Origin: Anastrepha obliqua
Taxonomy: Eukaryota > Arthropoda > Insecta > Diptera > Tephritidae
Assembly (NCBI RefSeq): GCF_027943255.1
Contig: NC_072896.1
Span: 46,402,501-46,466,500, forward strand
Length of the DNA: 64,000 nt
Direction: 5' to 3'
Part shown: piece by piece, positions 23,297 to 34,076 of the stretch
Layout of the letters: each line of letters opens with the position of its first letter
How positions within the stretch are numbered: the stretch's first letter is position 1
The notes under the pieces: model-generated
What the model was told of the DNA's origin: nothing
The model's input: the letters and a program-made list of their open reading frames with translations, nothing else
Database searches by the model: none
Made by a program: the position numbers and the translations under genes

Positions 23297-23298
23297 TA

Positions 23299-23843
23299 CA
23301 GAGGGGGCCAAATAAGACCTACTAATGTTAAGCACAAATAACTTTTTTATTTTTTGACATATTTATTTTTCTCTTTTTGCAGGTTATAATTGAATTGTTG
23401 GAAATTTATTATGGAGCCCTACCGCAAGACCACCAACAACGGCTATAATACGCTATTCGTTTTACAAAATTAGTCACACAAATTCAGTTTTTAAATAATG
23501 TTTTGATGCCGGATGAAGCGCATTTCCATTTAATTGTTTATGTCAACAAACAAAACTGTAGATTGTGAGGCTCTGAAAATCCAAGGGCAACACACCAACA
23601 TCAGTTGCTCCCATCTAAATGTACTGTTTGGTGCGGTGTTATGGCCACTATAGTTATCGGTCCATATTTCTCCGAAAATGAAGATGAAACGCCGGAATCG
23701 ATTTCAGGAGCTTCTTACAGATCATTGATTGAAAATTTTTGCGGAGCAGTATCCTAATTTGTGCTTTCAACAAGATGGAACAACTGCGCAAACTGCTAGG
23801 CAGTAGTCTTTAGTCATTAGTAGGTCTTATTTGGCACACCCTG
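23299..23843 (+). mobile_element. Mariner-like element with 21-bp perfect inner inverted repeats
   Basis: Both ends carry GCCAAATAAGACCTACTAAT in inverted orientation, preceded by CAGAGGG on the left and CAGGGTGT on the right, with TA outside (23,297-23,298 and 23,844-23,845). The interior encodes transposase pieces on the plus strand: MPDEAHFHLIVYVNKQNCRL, TVWCGVMATIVIGPYFSENE and SYRSLIENF, then FQQDG-like sequence shortened by a frameshift. Everything after the second catalytic Asp is deleted. VNKQNCR and TVWCGV match the D,D41D/maT-like groups in this window. Confidence 0.85.
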
Positions 23844-23845
23844 TA

Positions 23846-24759
23846 TAATATCATTGTCCCAAAATACAAAATATTAACAACCTTTAGATTGTTCTTTGTT
23901 AGTACCGGGAGACTGTGACTTTGCCAGTGTGAATTAAATGTATAAAGTCGACTAGATACCTCAAAACTGCATTTACAAAACTATTTAACTCTTCTTTCTC
24001 CCCCCTCTTCTTCCTCTTTGCATCATATCTTGTATGTATACTACTTTTCTGTTATGTAATTTAAGTTAATTTTTGAAATTCAATTGTCAAATATATGCCT
24101 TAAAAACACTTCAAGTCTTACCGTACTTTTTGATATAAAGAAAGAAAAAAATAAGGATTACCACTTCGATGGGAGTAAATTGCGTGAACGTTACTGAGTT
24201 TTTTTTCCTATTTTCATCTTAATATTTCCATATGTTTCCATTTAAAGTACTGTCATATCAACAAACCGTTTGATGAAAGCAGGTAGTAAATGTATTTAAT
24301 TATGCTTAAATTTTTTTTTAAACAAGTTATTATACCAGAAAAAACCGTATATTTATTGGAACAGACAAAGCTGATATTGATTTTAGTATACACTTTAATA
24401 ACATAATTCATATCTTTTTTATTTATGCTATGGTTCACCAAGTTTTCTGCGCAGCTGGAAACTTCTTCACAGTTATATTAGATATATCCCGTAATTAATC
24501 AATACTCGAACCATTTTTTTTATTTTTTTATTTTCTTGTGATATATCGTGAATTAGTGATATGAAAAGTTGCGGAAAACCAATAAACTTAGGCTTAATTA
24601 TTTAAAAATTTTAAAATATATAAAACTGCATATCAAAAATGTTTTTAGAAATTCTAATTAAGGCCCGTGGAATCTGGATCAAAATCTTATGTACTTTTCC
24701 TAGTTTTTGTATAGACCATGAGGCTTGGATTTTTAAAGTTTTTCTTTGAGAATGAGCTA
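23846..24759. other. AT-rich stretch, nothing recognised
   Basis: A TCTTC/CT-rich tract lies near 23,993-24,018. Short AT-rich open frames only. Confidence 0.4.
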
Positions 24760-25393
24760 TCTATATATATAAAAAGAAGTTACATTTCCTTGGTAATCTT
24801 ATAACTCAAGAACCGCACAACCGATTAACACAAAAATTTCAGAGTTCTTTTCTATCTTTGAGGAGGTGATTTGTGTGAAGTTTAATTGAAATCGGTGCAG
24901 CCGTTCCTGAGTTATGACATTTTATGTGAGTAATGGTTTCCTCTCATACGAAATGCCTGTATGGGAAAAACAACAACAAATACACAGCCGCTTATGAGCG
25001 TTTCTGTTGTACTGTAGTGGTTGTAAGTGTATTATGTTAATATTAATTTTGGACGAAAATATAATAAAAACTCGAGCAATCAAGGAACTGGAAAAACATT
25101 TTTAACTTTATTTAAAATTGAAATGGAAATTAAAGAATCAAAGTTTAATTACAAGTTTTTATCGGCTCTTTCACCTTACCTGTATATAGGCGACCACCAC
25201 AATCAAATTTAAAAAAAGTACAGAAAAGGCTATTGTGACATCTTTAGAAAGTATGTTGAATGAAAAAAATCAACTAATACAACTGTTTAAACATTTTACG
25301 AGTTCTATAAAGAAAACTTAATATGAAAAATTTCTTGCGATATAAAGAAAATATTTTATGTATGGTGGTGCGAAGCCCACTGGGAAATGCTAG
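24760..25393 (+). mobile_element. Short Helitron (Helentron-like) with helicase remnant
   Basis: The 5' end is TCTATATATATAAAAAGAAG and the 3' end is GGGAAATGCTAG, i.e. CTRR. The element sits between A (24,759) and T (25,394), as expected for Helitron insertion with no target duplication. A small GC-rich hairpin (GTGGTGCGAAGCCCAC) lies about 10 bases before the 3' end. The 5' part includes CTTATAACTCAAGAACCGCA, typical of insect Helitron ends. A frame at 25,027-25,212 retains NQGTGKTFLTLF, a Walker A-like motif of the PIF1-type helicase. The Rep domain and the rest of the helicase are missing, so it is non-autonomous. Confidence 0.8.
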
Positions 25394-25583
25394 TACTTTT
25401 ATAAAAAAACAAAAAATATTGAACATTCAACAAAAACAAGGCAAATAGTGAAAACTCGTCAAAATGTTGATTTGCTATCATTTGTCGCCGGCTGTATATT
25501 TAATTACCAGCACAAAGGTATCCATTAAAAAAAGGTAAAAACAGTAAATATGCACAGATGCAATAAAACAAACCTAAAATCCA

Positions 25584-26205
25584 TTAACCCCCGTGTCTAC
25601 AACCAAATTTTTCGACATTGTTCTATAACCGGCGTACCCGGGTACCCACCTTATATAAAATGCATATATGCGTATTTAGTAGTACCCACGGTTTTTTTTT
25701 ATTGTTAAGATATGTATAATTGGAAGATCTGTAGCTGTTTTAACAAGTACAGTATTTTTGAGATATTTTTTCTTTGCATTTTCCCAGGTCTATTCTTATA
25801 ACGAACCGGCTTTTCAGTTAGTCGCACGCTCCCCTGGTAGGCAGATCCCTAGATGTCAAGAACTGACATCATAAGGTACCTGGGTTGTAATGTGACAGCG
25901 TCTTTGGCGTATATTTCATTTAGTATTCGTTGAGTAGTTGAGAAGTGTACACGATTTCAGTGTGATTCAAAAAAAACCTAACTGAAAAAAAATGGAAGAA
26001 CTATCTGAGCAAGAATTCGCAGGGTAAACTTATATAAAATTAGTACTTCGGTATAAATTTACGAGCTTGATGAAAGTAAAAAAAATGATCTGTTATGTAT
26101 TTCATTATTAGGTTGACTGCTGTAGAGAGGTCAGCGTATTTGGCCGCGTTACTGGGAGATGAGTCAGGCCCTGGGAGTTCCACGTCAGATAGTAAGGATT
26201 AAGAG
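25584..26205 (+). other. Possible 5' end of a piggyBac-like unit with two small exons
   Basis: A TTAA at 25,584-25,587 is followed by CCCCCGTGTCTACAACC, then by a palindrome GTACCCGGGTAC near 25,635. An ATG at 25,992 opens MEELSEQEFAG. A GT donor at 26,024 and AG acceptor at 26,110-26,111 would join it in frame to LTAVERSAYLAALLGDESGP and GSSTSDSKD, then a stop. A second donor-like GTAAGG lies just before that stop. Further exons would have been lost where LINE-A copy 2 begins at 26,323. I see no right terminus. It could instead be a piece of a host gene or chance. Confidence 0.35.
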
Positions 26206-26322
26206 CGTTTTTCGTTATTATCAATAGTAATGATTTGTATGTAATTCTAACTACCCTTTCTCCAATTTTACACTTTCAATACTGGTTTTATTAAAATAAA
26301 TTAAACGCAATGTTGAATAATG

Positions 26323-28085
26323 TTCTTCTTCTTAATTGGCGCGATAACCGCTTACGCGATTTTGACCGAGTTTAACAAAGCGCGCCAGTCGTTTCTTTCT
26401 CGTGCTAACCGGCGCCAGTTGGACACACCAAGTCAAGCCAAGTCCTTCTCCACCTGATCTTTCCAACGCAGAGGAGGCCTTTTTATTCCTCTGCTACCAA
26501 CAGCTGGTACCGCATCGAATACTTTGAGAGCCGGAGCGTTTGTATCCATTCGGACGACATGACCCAGCCAACGTAGTTGCTGGATCTTTATTCTCTACTG
26601 TCTATGTCGTGGTAAAGCTCATGCAGCTCATCGTTCCATCGCCTGCGATATTCGCCGCTGCCAACGTGCAAAGGTCCGAAAATCTTTCGCAGAATCTTTC
26701 TCTTAAACACTCCAAGCGTCGCTTCATCGTATGTTGTCATCGTCCAAGCTTCTGCGCCACACGTTAGGACGGGCCTGATGAGAGCCTTGTAGTGTTAGTT
26801 TTGTTCGTCGAGAGAGAACTTTACTGCTCAGTTGCCTACTTAGTCCAAAGTAACACTTGTTGGCAAGAAAGATTCTATGTTGGATTTCCAGGCTGACATT
26901 GTTATCGGTGCTAATGCTGGTTCCTAAATAAACGAAGTCTTTTACAACCTCAAAATTATAACTGTCAACAGTGACGTGGGTGCCGATACGCGAGTGCACC
27001 GACTGTTTGTTTGAAGACACGAGGTACTTCGTTTTGTCCTCGTTCACCACCAGACCCATTCGCCTTTATCCAGTTAGGAGAAGGCAGAACTAACAGCGCG
27101 GTTGTTAAGGCCGATGATGTCAATATCATCGGCATACGCCAGCAATTGTACGCTCTTATAAAAAATTGTGCCTGGGCGATTAAGTTCTGCGGCTCGTACG
27201 ATGCTCTCCAACATCAGGTTAAAGAAGTCAGACGACAGCGAGTCACCTTGTCTGAAACCTCGTTTGGTATCAAACGGCTCGGAGAGGTCGTTCCCAATTC
27301 TGACGGCGCTGCTGGTGTTGAGCAACGTCATCTTGCAAAGCCATATTAGTTTTCCGGGGATACCAAATTCACACATCGCGGCATACAGAAAACTCCTTTT
27401 CGTACTGTCGAATGCAGCTTTGAAGTCGACGAAAAGATGGTGTGTGTCGATTCTACTTTCATGGGTCTTTTTCAAGATTTGGCGTATTGTGAATATTTGG
27501 TCGATGGTAGACTTTCCAGGTCTAACGCCACACTGATAAGGTCCAATTAGTTGGTTGACGGCTTCAGCCTTTCACACAATATGCTCGCTAGAACCTTATA
27601 GGCGATATTTAGAAGACTAATCCTGCGGTAATTGGTGCTAATTGCAGGATCCCCCTTCTTATGGATTGGGCAGAGCACACTTAAATTCCAGTCGGTAGGC
27701 ATGCTTTCATCCGACCATATTTTGCATAGAAGCTGATGCATGCACCTTACCAGCTCCTCGCCGCCATGTTTGAATAGCTCAGCCGGTAGTCCGTCGGCGC
27801 TTTGTTGTTCTTTAGCCGCGTTATCGCTATTTTCACCTCGTCACGGTCGGTTAGCGGAACGTCAATTCCGTCGTCAACGATTGGGGTATCGGGATCTTCA
27901 CATTCTCTGTGACACGCGCAGCTATCCCTATTTAGCAGGTTCGAGAAGTGTTCCCTCCATAATTTAAGTATGCTCTGGATGTCAATCAGCATATCGCTGT
28001 CTTACAGGAAAACGCTCCGATCTCAAAACCTTCTGTAAGCCGCCGATAAGTCAATATCAGGTCAAATCCTTGATCTCCTTGCGTT
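26323..28085 (-). mobile_element. LINE-A copy 2, longest copy, RT with YADD
   Basis: Minus-strand reading from about 28,080: SILKLWREHFSNLLNRD, VPLTDRDEVKIAITRLKNNK (frame 27,992-27,747), a small deletion, then NLSVLCPIHKKGDPAISTNY (27,741-27,547). The frame 27,475-27,074 holds HHLFVDFKAAFDSTKRSFLY (motif A), KRGFRQGDSLSSDFFNLMLE (motif B) and LLAYADDIDIIGLNN (motif C, catalytic DD intact). The frame 27,059-26,724 has MGLVVNEDKTKYLVSS and KDFVYLGTSISTDNNVSLEI. The C-terminal VERMD/GRPPLRW region and the 3' end CGCGCCAATTAAGAAGAAG follow to 26,323. Several single-base indels disable it. The endonuclease is not present. Confidence 0.88.
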
Positions 28086-29327
28086 CGTTACTTGATTTTT
28101 AAGTTATTAAATAAAACCAATTTTTTAATTTTTTAATTCACATTTTATTCAAATCTTTTCTGCACCACTTAATTTTTTTATTCTAAATTTAATTTTCTGA
28201 ATGTATTTGAAAACTGTCATAGTTTAAGTACTTTTTCCCAACCAGGTTTTCAGGTTTCGTTGTTACAAATCGCTATCAAAACCTACTTTCACGTGAAGAA
28301 AATTGTTTGTGGGTGTGTGCGCATATTGTTGGTAGTTGGGTGTCAATTTACACTTATATTTTTTGCTGTTTGGAAACAATATGACGAACGTCTGCTCGAT
28401 AACAAACAACGTAAAAAAATCATCAAAGCACGAATACTCGTACAGATCAATCGTTATTCTTTTTAACACAAACTAGTCCATGAACGCATTACATAGGACC
28501 AATTTGTAGGCACTTTTATTCTACCCCATTCTTATAAAACATTATCCAAATTTTTTTGCTTGGATGTACATACATAGGTACGTACATTAAATGCGGTGGT
28601 ATGAGTGCTACTGCCATGGTCGTTGCAGTTATGTTGAGTGAATAGTATTTTGTTGATGCCAGCAGCAGCAGTGAGTAACGTGGCTGGAGGAGTTACTGCA
28701 AATGTAGAGCCAAAGTGTTTGTATGGAGAGTTGAGTGGGTTGAGTGTGATAAGAAGGTCATATAAGTAAATATTCACGCACACGCACATCACTATTCAAC
28801 ATTCTGTATGTAATTTTAGACGATGTGTTTGTGCATGTAAAAGCACGCTAGGTGCCAGATCGCCTTATAGCTCAGGAATTAGAACTATGCAAGTGGCATC
28901 TGCAGTGACAGCAAAAATTTACCAAAAATAATAAAAATTATTTTAATAGCATAAAATAAAAAGGCGAGTTCCAGTTACATACAAAAGGAAATGAAATATG
29001 CATGAATTTTCCAAAGCCGTTGAGGCTTCATAATTTAGCAAATTCTCAGCCAAGTATAAACTCACATTTATGGATGCAAGTACTGCGTTGAACTGACCGT
29101 TACATAGGACTGTGCTATGGAAGTGTTGAAGTATTCAAATTGAACAATTTTTGCCATGTTAGTTCCGAGTTCAATATTCGTGAAATGAAATAATTGGGAA
29201 AAAAATAATTAAATTGGAATATCTTCTTTCAAACCGATTACACTTCCGCAACCTTCAATACCCAAATATGAATTAGTACTGAATGACAGATGGTCGTTGG
29301 TATTGATATCAATGACCTAAACACCCG
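28086..29327. other. No gene recognised
   Basis: AT-rich DNA up to about 28,500, then TACATACATAG-type microsatellite backbone near 28,560-28,580 and a moderately complex stretch to 29,327. Opposite-strand frames at 28,260-28,470 have no motif. Confidence 0.4.
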
Positions 29328-29988
29328 GCACTGTTGACAGTTATAATTTCAAGGTTGTAAAAGACTTCGTTTATTTACGAACCCGCATTAACATCGATAA
29401 CAATGTCAGCCTTGAAATCCAACGTAGAATCTCTCTTGCCAACAAGTGCTACTTTGGACTAAGTAGGCAATTGAGTAGTAAATTCCTCTCTCGACGAACA
29501 AAACTAACACTCTACAAGACTCTCATCATGTCCGTCCTAACGTATAGCGCAGAAGCTTGGACGATGACAACATCCGATGAAGCGACGCTTGGAGTGTTCG
29601 AGAGAAAGATTCTGCGTAAGATTTTTGGACCTTTGCACGTTGGCAACGGCGAATATCGCAGGCGACGGGCTGTATGAGCTTTACGATGACATAGACATAG
29701 CGCAGCGAATAAAGACCCAGCGGCTATGTTGACTGGGTCATGTCGTCCGAATGGATACAAACGCTTCGGCTCTGAAAGTATTCGATGCGGTACCGGCTGG
29801 TGGTAGCAGAGGAAGAGGAAGGCCTCCTCTGCGTTGGAAAGATCAGGTGGAGAAGGACTTGGCTTCCCTTGGTGTGTCCAATTGGCGTCGGTTAGCACGA
29901 GAAAGCGGCTGGCGCGCTTTGTTAAACTCGGCCAAAATCGCGTTAGCGGTTATCGCGCCAATCAAGAAGAAAAATGTTAAAAAAAATT
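29328..29988 (+). mobile_element. LINE-A copy 3, 5'-truncated C-terminal part
   Basis: Starts inside the thumb (VKDFVYLRTRINIDNNVSLE), continues SRQLSSKFLSRRTKLTLYKT, VLTYSAEAWTMTTSDEATLG and VFERKILRKIFGPLHVGNGE (frame 29,471-29,677). After a small deletion, 29,751-30,020 gives MDTNASALKVFDAVPAGGSR, GRGRPPLRWKDQVEKDLASL and NWRRLARESGWRALLNS. The 3' end CGCGCCAATCAAGAAGAA at 29,957-29,974 matches copy 2, except C for T at one place. Confidence 0.88.
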
Positions 29989-30025
29989 GTATTTTATTCA
30001 AAATCAACACCGGCCCTTGAAACTG
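29989..30025 (-). repeat. Solitary terminus of the transposon family seen at 58.5 kb
   Basis: AAATCAACACCGGCCCTTGA followed by AACTGAACC is the near match of the inverted end at 58,515-58,560 and of 62,655-62,683. Only this terminal piece is present, immediately after the LINE-A tail. Confidence 0.6.
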
Positions 30026-30443
30026 AACCTCTATTCATAAAATTTATAGTTTTACGTGGTTATGTATAATAGTTTTTCAAGGATAACTTTTATTGTCGTA
30101 CGGATATTCATATGGCTTAAATCATTTTCATATGGTTCTAGTGAAAACATCCTGGCGTATATAAAGCTCGGTTCGGTCTGAGGTAAAATACTTGTTTACA
30201 TATTATTATTATTTTTATTTAAATATTTGTACATTTTACAATTAAGCATAATTTTAACAACTTGACCATTTTGCCCGGTAATATCGGAAATCATTTCGCC
30301 TTAGGGATTTTCTTGATTTATTTCATTTTCATTTCTTTCATATTTATTTTTTTGTTACGTCTTTTGAACATCTAAATAACAAATTATTTCGAACGCCTGC
30401 GAAAGCTCATTTGCTCATTCTGTAGTGAACACATGACCATATA

Positions 30444-31088
30444 AAGGGTGACCAGATTGGAGGTACTTCTTCCAAAACGATTTTTTCGACAGTTCACGCG
30501 TGACTACTGATTCGTTTCATCATGAAAATTATTAACTGTACACTCAGGCCAACTTATGGGATGAAGACCAACCTGAAGCCATTCAAAAACAGCCATTACA
30601 TCCATTGAAAATAATCGTTTGGTGCGGCCTATGGGCTGGAGGAATCATTGGCCCATATTTCTTCAAAGACGCAGCTGGCGCAAATGTAACAGTGAATGGC
30701 GACTTTTTGATGCCGGAAATTGAAGCCCGCGATCTCCACAAGACAGCGCTACTTACCATAGAGCTGGTGAAACAATGGATTTACTGCGTCTTCATTTTCG
30801 GTGCTCGGTCTTGGAGCAGTGGATTTACGACAAAGAGCGTGTGATATCACACTTTTGGAATTTTATTTGTGGTGGTATGCAAAATCTTAATGCTTTGTGG
30901 ACAAACCAGCTTCGATTGAGGCATCAGAAGCTATCATTACTTAAGTTATTCAAGATATACCGACCGAAGTCCTCCAATCATTCAAAATTTGTGTTTACGG
31001 GTGGACGAATTGCGGCGCAGTTGCGGCCAACATTTGAAAGGGACTATTTTCCAATTTAAAATCCGATTCCTCTAAATTGATCACCCAT
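30444..31088 (+). mobile_element. D,D41D-group element copy B, internally deleted
   Basis: Ends are GGGTGACCAGATTGGAGG (30,446) and, inverted, GGGTGATCAATTTAGAGG (to 31,086). TA flanks at 30,442-30,443 and 31,089-31,090. The interior retains IIVWCGLWAGGIIGPYFFKD and NVTVNGDFLMPEIEARDLHK (frame 30,605-30,844), then EFYLWWYAKS and CFVDKPASIEASEAIIT (the WGYVKS region after the third Asp, here WWYAKS) and a C-terminal tail ending DYFPI. The region between NVTVNGD and the third Asp is rearranged, removing the second catalytic Asp. Copy C at 32.7 kb shares the same rearrangement. Confidence 0.85.
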
Positions 31089-31090
31089 TA

Positions 31091-32345
31091 ATATAGCACA
31101 GAGTACGATGTGGCATATGAACTTAAGGGTGTATCGTTCGCAATACAAGGAATAATCAGTAAGCTTAAAAATTCAAAAGCCCAAATATGTTTAAACATTT
31201 TATCAACAGAATCAAAATAGTGATATATCCCATAAAAAATTGAATCGTTTAATTTTTGGTGATTTTGATTCCGTCCATTTTGATTCCGTCGATGAAATGT
31301 TTAAAAATTGTTATGCAGAATTTTTCAGCCTAAACACATTTTTTATCTGAGCTAATTTTTTTTTTTTTTTCAAAAATATTTTTACAAACTAATTTTATTT
31401 GTAAAAAACTCGATTTTCGGAGGTATTTTCAAATCGCTCCAGCTCACGTAGTCATTCTCAGTTGCCAAACCATAGTTAACGATCTCGATAGTTCTCATGC
31501 GGTATGTGCCAGTCAGAGTGTTCATTGAGCCCCCTTAAGGTAGAACCACACCTTTTGTAGAGCAACACCAATGCGCGCAATACGAGTTGGAGGAAACCCT
31601 TGGTCAAACACACCAATTATGTAGAAATTTACGTGCCATATATACATACTAACATATCTATGAACACAAATACACATGCCCAACACATACATATGCACGC
31701 TATTCCAAACTCTATTCAACATTTATAATTTTTTGATTGGGAACTCTGTGTGTCCGCCTGTTGGTCTGTCTAGTTTCATGGCCCAGCTGTCGGGTTATTT
31801 GTTTGTTAGCTTTTCTGCAGTTTTTATTTCATAATTTTTCGGTGACAAAGTCAAAGGAATCAAGGCGATTCACGTGGATTTGTGGGCAGAGAAGTGTGCA
31901 CACATAAAGGAGCTGAGGTGAGAGGTTCTTTTATAATTTTATATAAATAAGTGTGTGATTAAAGGCTGCAGCAACATGCAACAATGGAGCAATTCATATT
32001 CCATACAAATATGAGTAATTATTTTCAAAATAAATACTTTTTGCTGGCGCTTCATAGCTTCACTCTTAATATTTACTAGTTTTGCATACAGTTGTGAGTA
32101 TTACTGACTGCATAATTTTTTTTTAATATTTGCAATATTTCTGGAGTTAAAATTCTTTTGTTATTTCTTGTTTTTTTACTGTTCTCTCAAAATTTATGAG
32201 AAATTTAGAGAAATTCAACCGACTTGATTCTAAATTTTAATTCTTAAATCTGATCTTTAAAAAACTATTTAAGTAACCTGCATCTAGTTATTGTTAGAGA
32301 TCCACAAGGCTCCAGAAATGTATTGAAAATGAGTGTTCAACATAA
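31091..32345. other. No gene recognised; microsatellite backbone
   Basis: AT-rich DNA with a repeat of GATTTTGATTCCGTCCATTTTGATTCCGTC near 31,260, then backbone with TATATACATACTAACATA-like units near 31,640. Confidence 0.4.
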
Positions 32346-32655
32346 AATAAAGATATTTATTGTATGAATGTGACGTAGTTCAACGCATCGCCATCCAACG
32401 CCTGCGATGGCTAGGGCATGTCGTGCGTATGGATGAAGAAGCTCCAGCAAAGAAGGTGTTCGAGGGCGAAGTCCAAGGGAGCCGAAGCAAAGGAAGACCA
32501 TTGCTCCGGTGGAAAGACCAGATCGAGGAAACCCTATGCTCGCTTGGTGTACAGAATTGGAGAAGGCGCGCGTGGAGCAGAGGTGCCTGGAGAGAGCTAG
32601 TGAGGTCGGCCGTAACTCGGTAACGGGTTGTTATGGCTACCTAAGTAAGTAAGTA
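32346..32655 (+). mobile_element. LINE 3' end with (TAAG)n tail
   Basis: The frame 32,360-32,623 reads IAIQRLRWLGHVVRMDEEAP, SKGRPLLRWKDQIEETLCSL and GVQNWRRRAWSRGAWRELVR. This is the C-terminus of a LINE related to, but distinct from, LINE-A. It ends in a TAAGTAAGTAAGTA microsatellite tail at 32,642-32,655. The copy is strongly 5'-truncated. It abuts the D,D41D copy C. Confidence 0.85.
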
Positions 32656-33440
32656 TTAAGATTTTACATACCACCACAAATAAAAATCCAAAAGTATGAT
32701 ATCACACGCTATTGGTGGTCAATCCACTGCTCCAAGACCGAGCACCGAAAATGAAGACGCAGTAAATCCATTGTTTCACCAGCTCTATGGTAAGTAGCGC
32801 CGTGTTGTGTAGTTCACGGGCTTCAATTTCCGGCATCAAAAAGTCGCCATTCACTGTTACATATGCGCCAGGCTCTTTTTTGAAGAAATATGGGCCGATG
32901 ATTCTTCCAGCCCATAGGCTACACCAAACAGTTGATTTAAATAGATGTAAGGGCTGTTCTTGAATGGTTTCGGGTTGTTCGCCATCCCAAATAGGGCAGT
33001 TTTGCTTATTGATGTAACCATTAAGCCAAAAATAGGCCTCATCCCAGAATAAAATGCGGGTCTGAAAATACGGCTCTTCGGCGAGTTTTTTAACAGCCCA
33101 ACGACTGAAATTATGACGTTTTGGAAGCTTGGTCGGCTTCAAATCTTTGACTACCTATATCTTACATGCTTTCAAATCAAGATCTTTGCGTAGTATCCTC
33201 CGATTAGTGCCAAGTTGTTGAGATCAGCGCCGAATCGATTCTTCGGAGTCTTCTGTAAAACTTTCATTCACAGCCGGAATATTCTCTTCACTTCGGGCTG
33301 TACGTGCTTTGATCGGTCGAGTATCAGTCCATAATATAAAATTATTCTCAATTTGGCCGAATAGTGTTTCGCTTGGAGGGTTATGTATAAGCACACCATA
33401 AGTTGGCCTGGGCGCGCGATGAATACTTTTCACAGAGCGT
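32656..33440 (-). mobile_element. D,D41D-group element copy C (minus strand)
   Basis: The minus-strand frame 33,433-33,224 has APRPTYGVLIHNPPSETLFG, ARSEENIPAVNESFTEDSEE and SIRR. The frame 33,142-32,702 has KRHNFSRWAVKKLAEEPYFQ, RILFWDEAYFWLNGYINKQN (first catalytic region, D in WDEA), STVWCSLWAGRIIGPYFFKK and NGDFLMPEIEARELHNTALL. It shares the FLMPEIEAR rearrangement with copy B. The sequence stops at 32,656, so the third Asp and end are missing. Confidence 0.83.
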
Positions 33441-34076
33441 CGATTTGCGTAATTCTAATGTACGACTTGTAAACTTGAAATGGATGGAATTGCAATGTAT
33501 ACCCAAAAAAATTATGTATTTAGTTTGGAAAAAGTACCTTCATTCTGATCACCTGTTACTATACAATCGAACTTGGGCCGGAAACTATAATTCAGAGCTC
33601 AGGCGGAACTTTCATGTATGACGTGCACTGTTTTAGCTTTTTTTCTCGACCTCTGAAAGACCTTTTTTAAATAAGTATTATTACGAATGCCAATATAAAT
33701 AAGGCGACAGATGAAGAGGACTGTCGTGAAAACGATGGGGAGATACAATCAAAGGTGACTTTGGAACTATGGGCATTTCTGCATATCTGATATCAAACGA
33801 AAAGCTGATAACCGAGTGACGAGAAGAATTGTGACGGAAGCACTGGGTCACCCTGAACTGTGATATAAATACATATCAAAATAATTTATTAAGAGTTTTA
33901 GTAATATAGAAATGGCTTAGCTGGCTTGAAAATATAAAGTTTGTCGTGAATTAAAAACCACGGCTCCTCACACAAAGAATGCAGAAAGGTTCATATTAAT
34001 AGCATTGCATAGCATATTAAAATCAGTTCACCGATTTTAATGTTGAGTAGAGGACAGCTGGGTAATTGGTTGACTA
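33441..34076. other. No recognised feature
   Basis: Mixed sequence with no motif that I can assign. Confidence 0.35.

Noticed and set aside
30155..30185. TATATAAAGCTCGGTTCGGTC as a core promoter
   Set aside because: No gene follows that it could drive; a chance match is likely.
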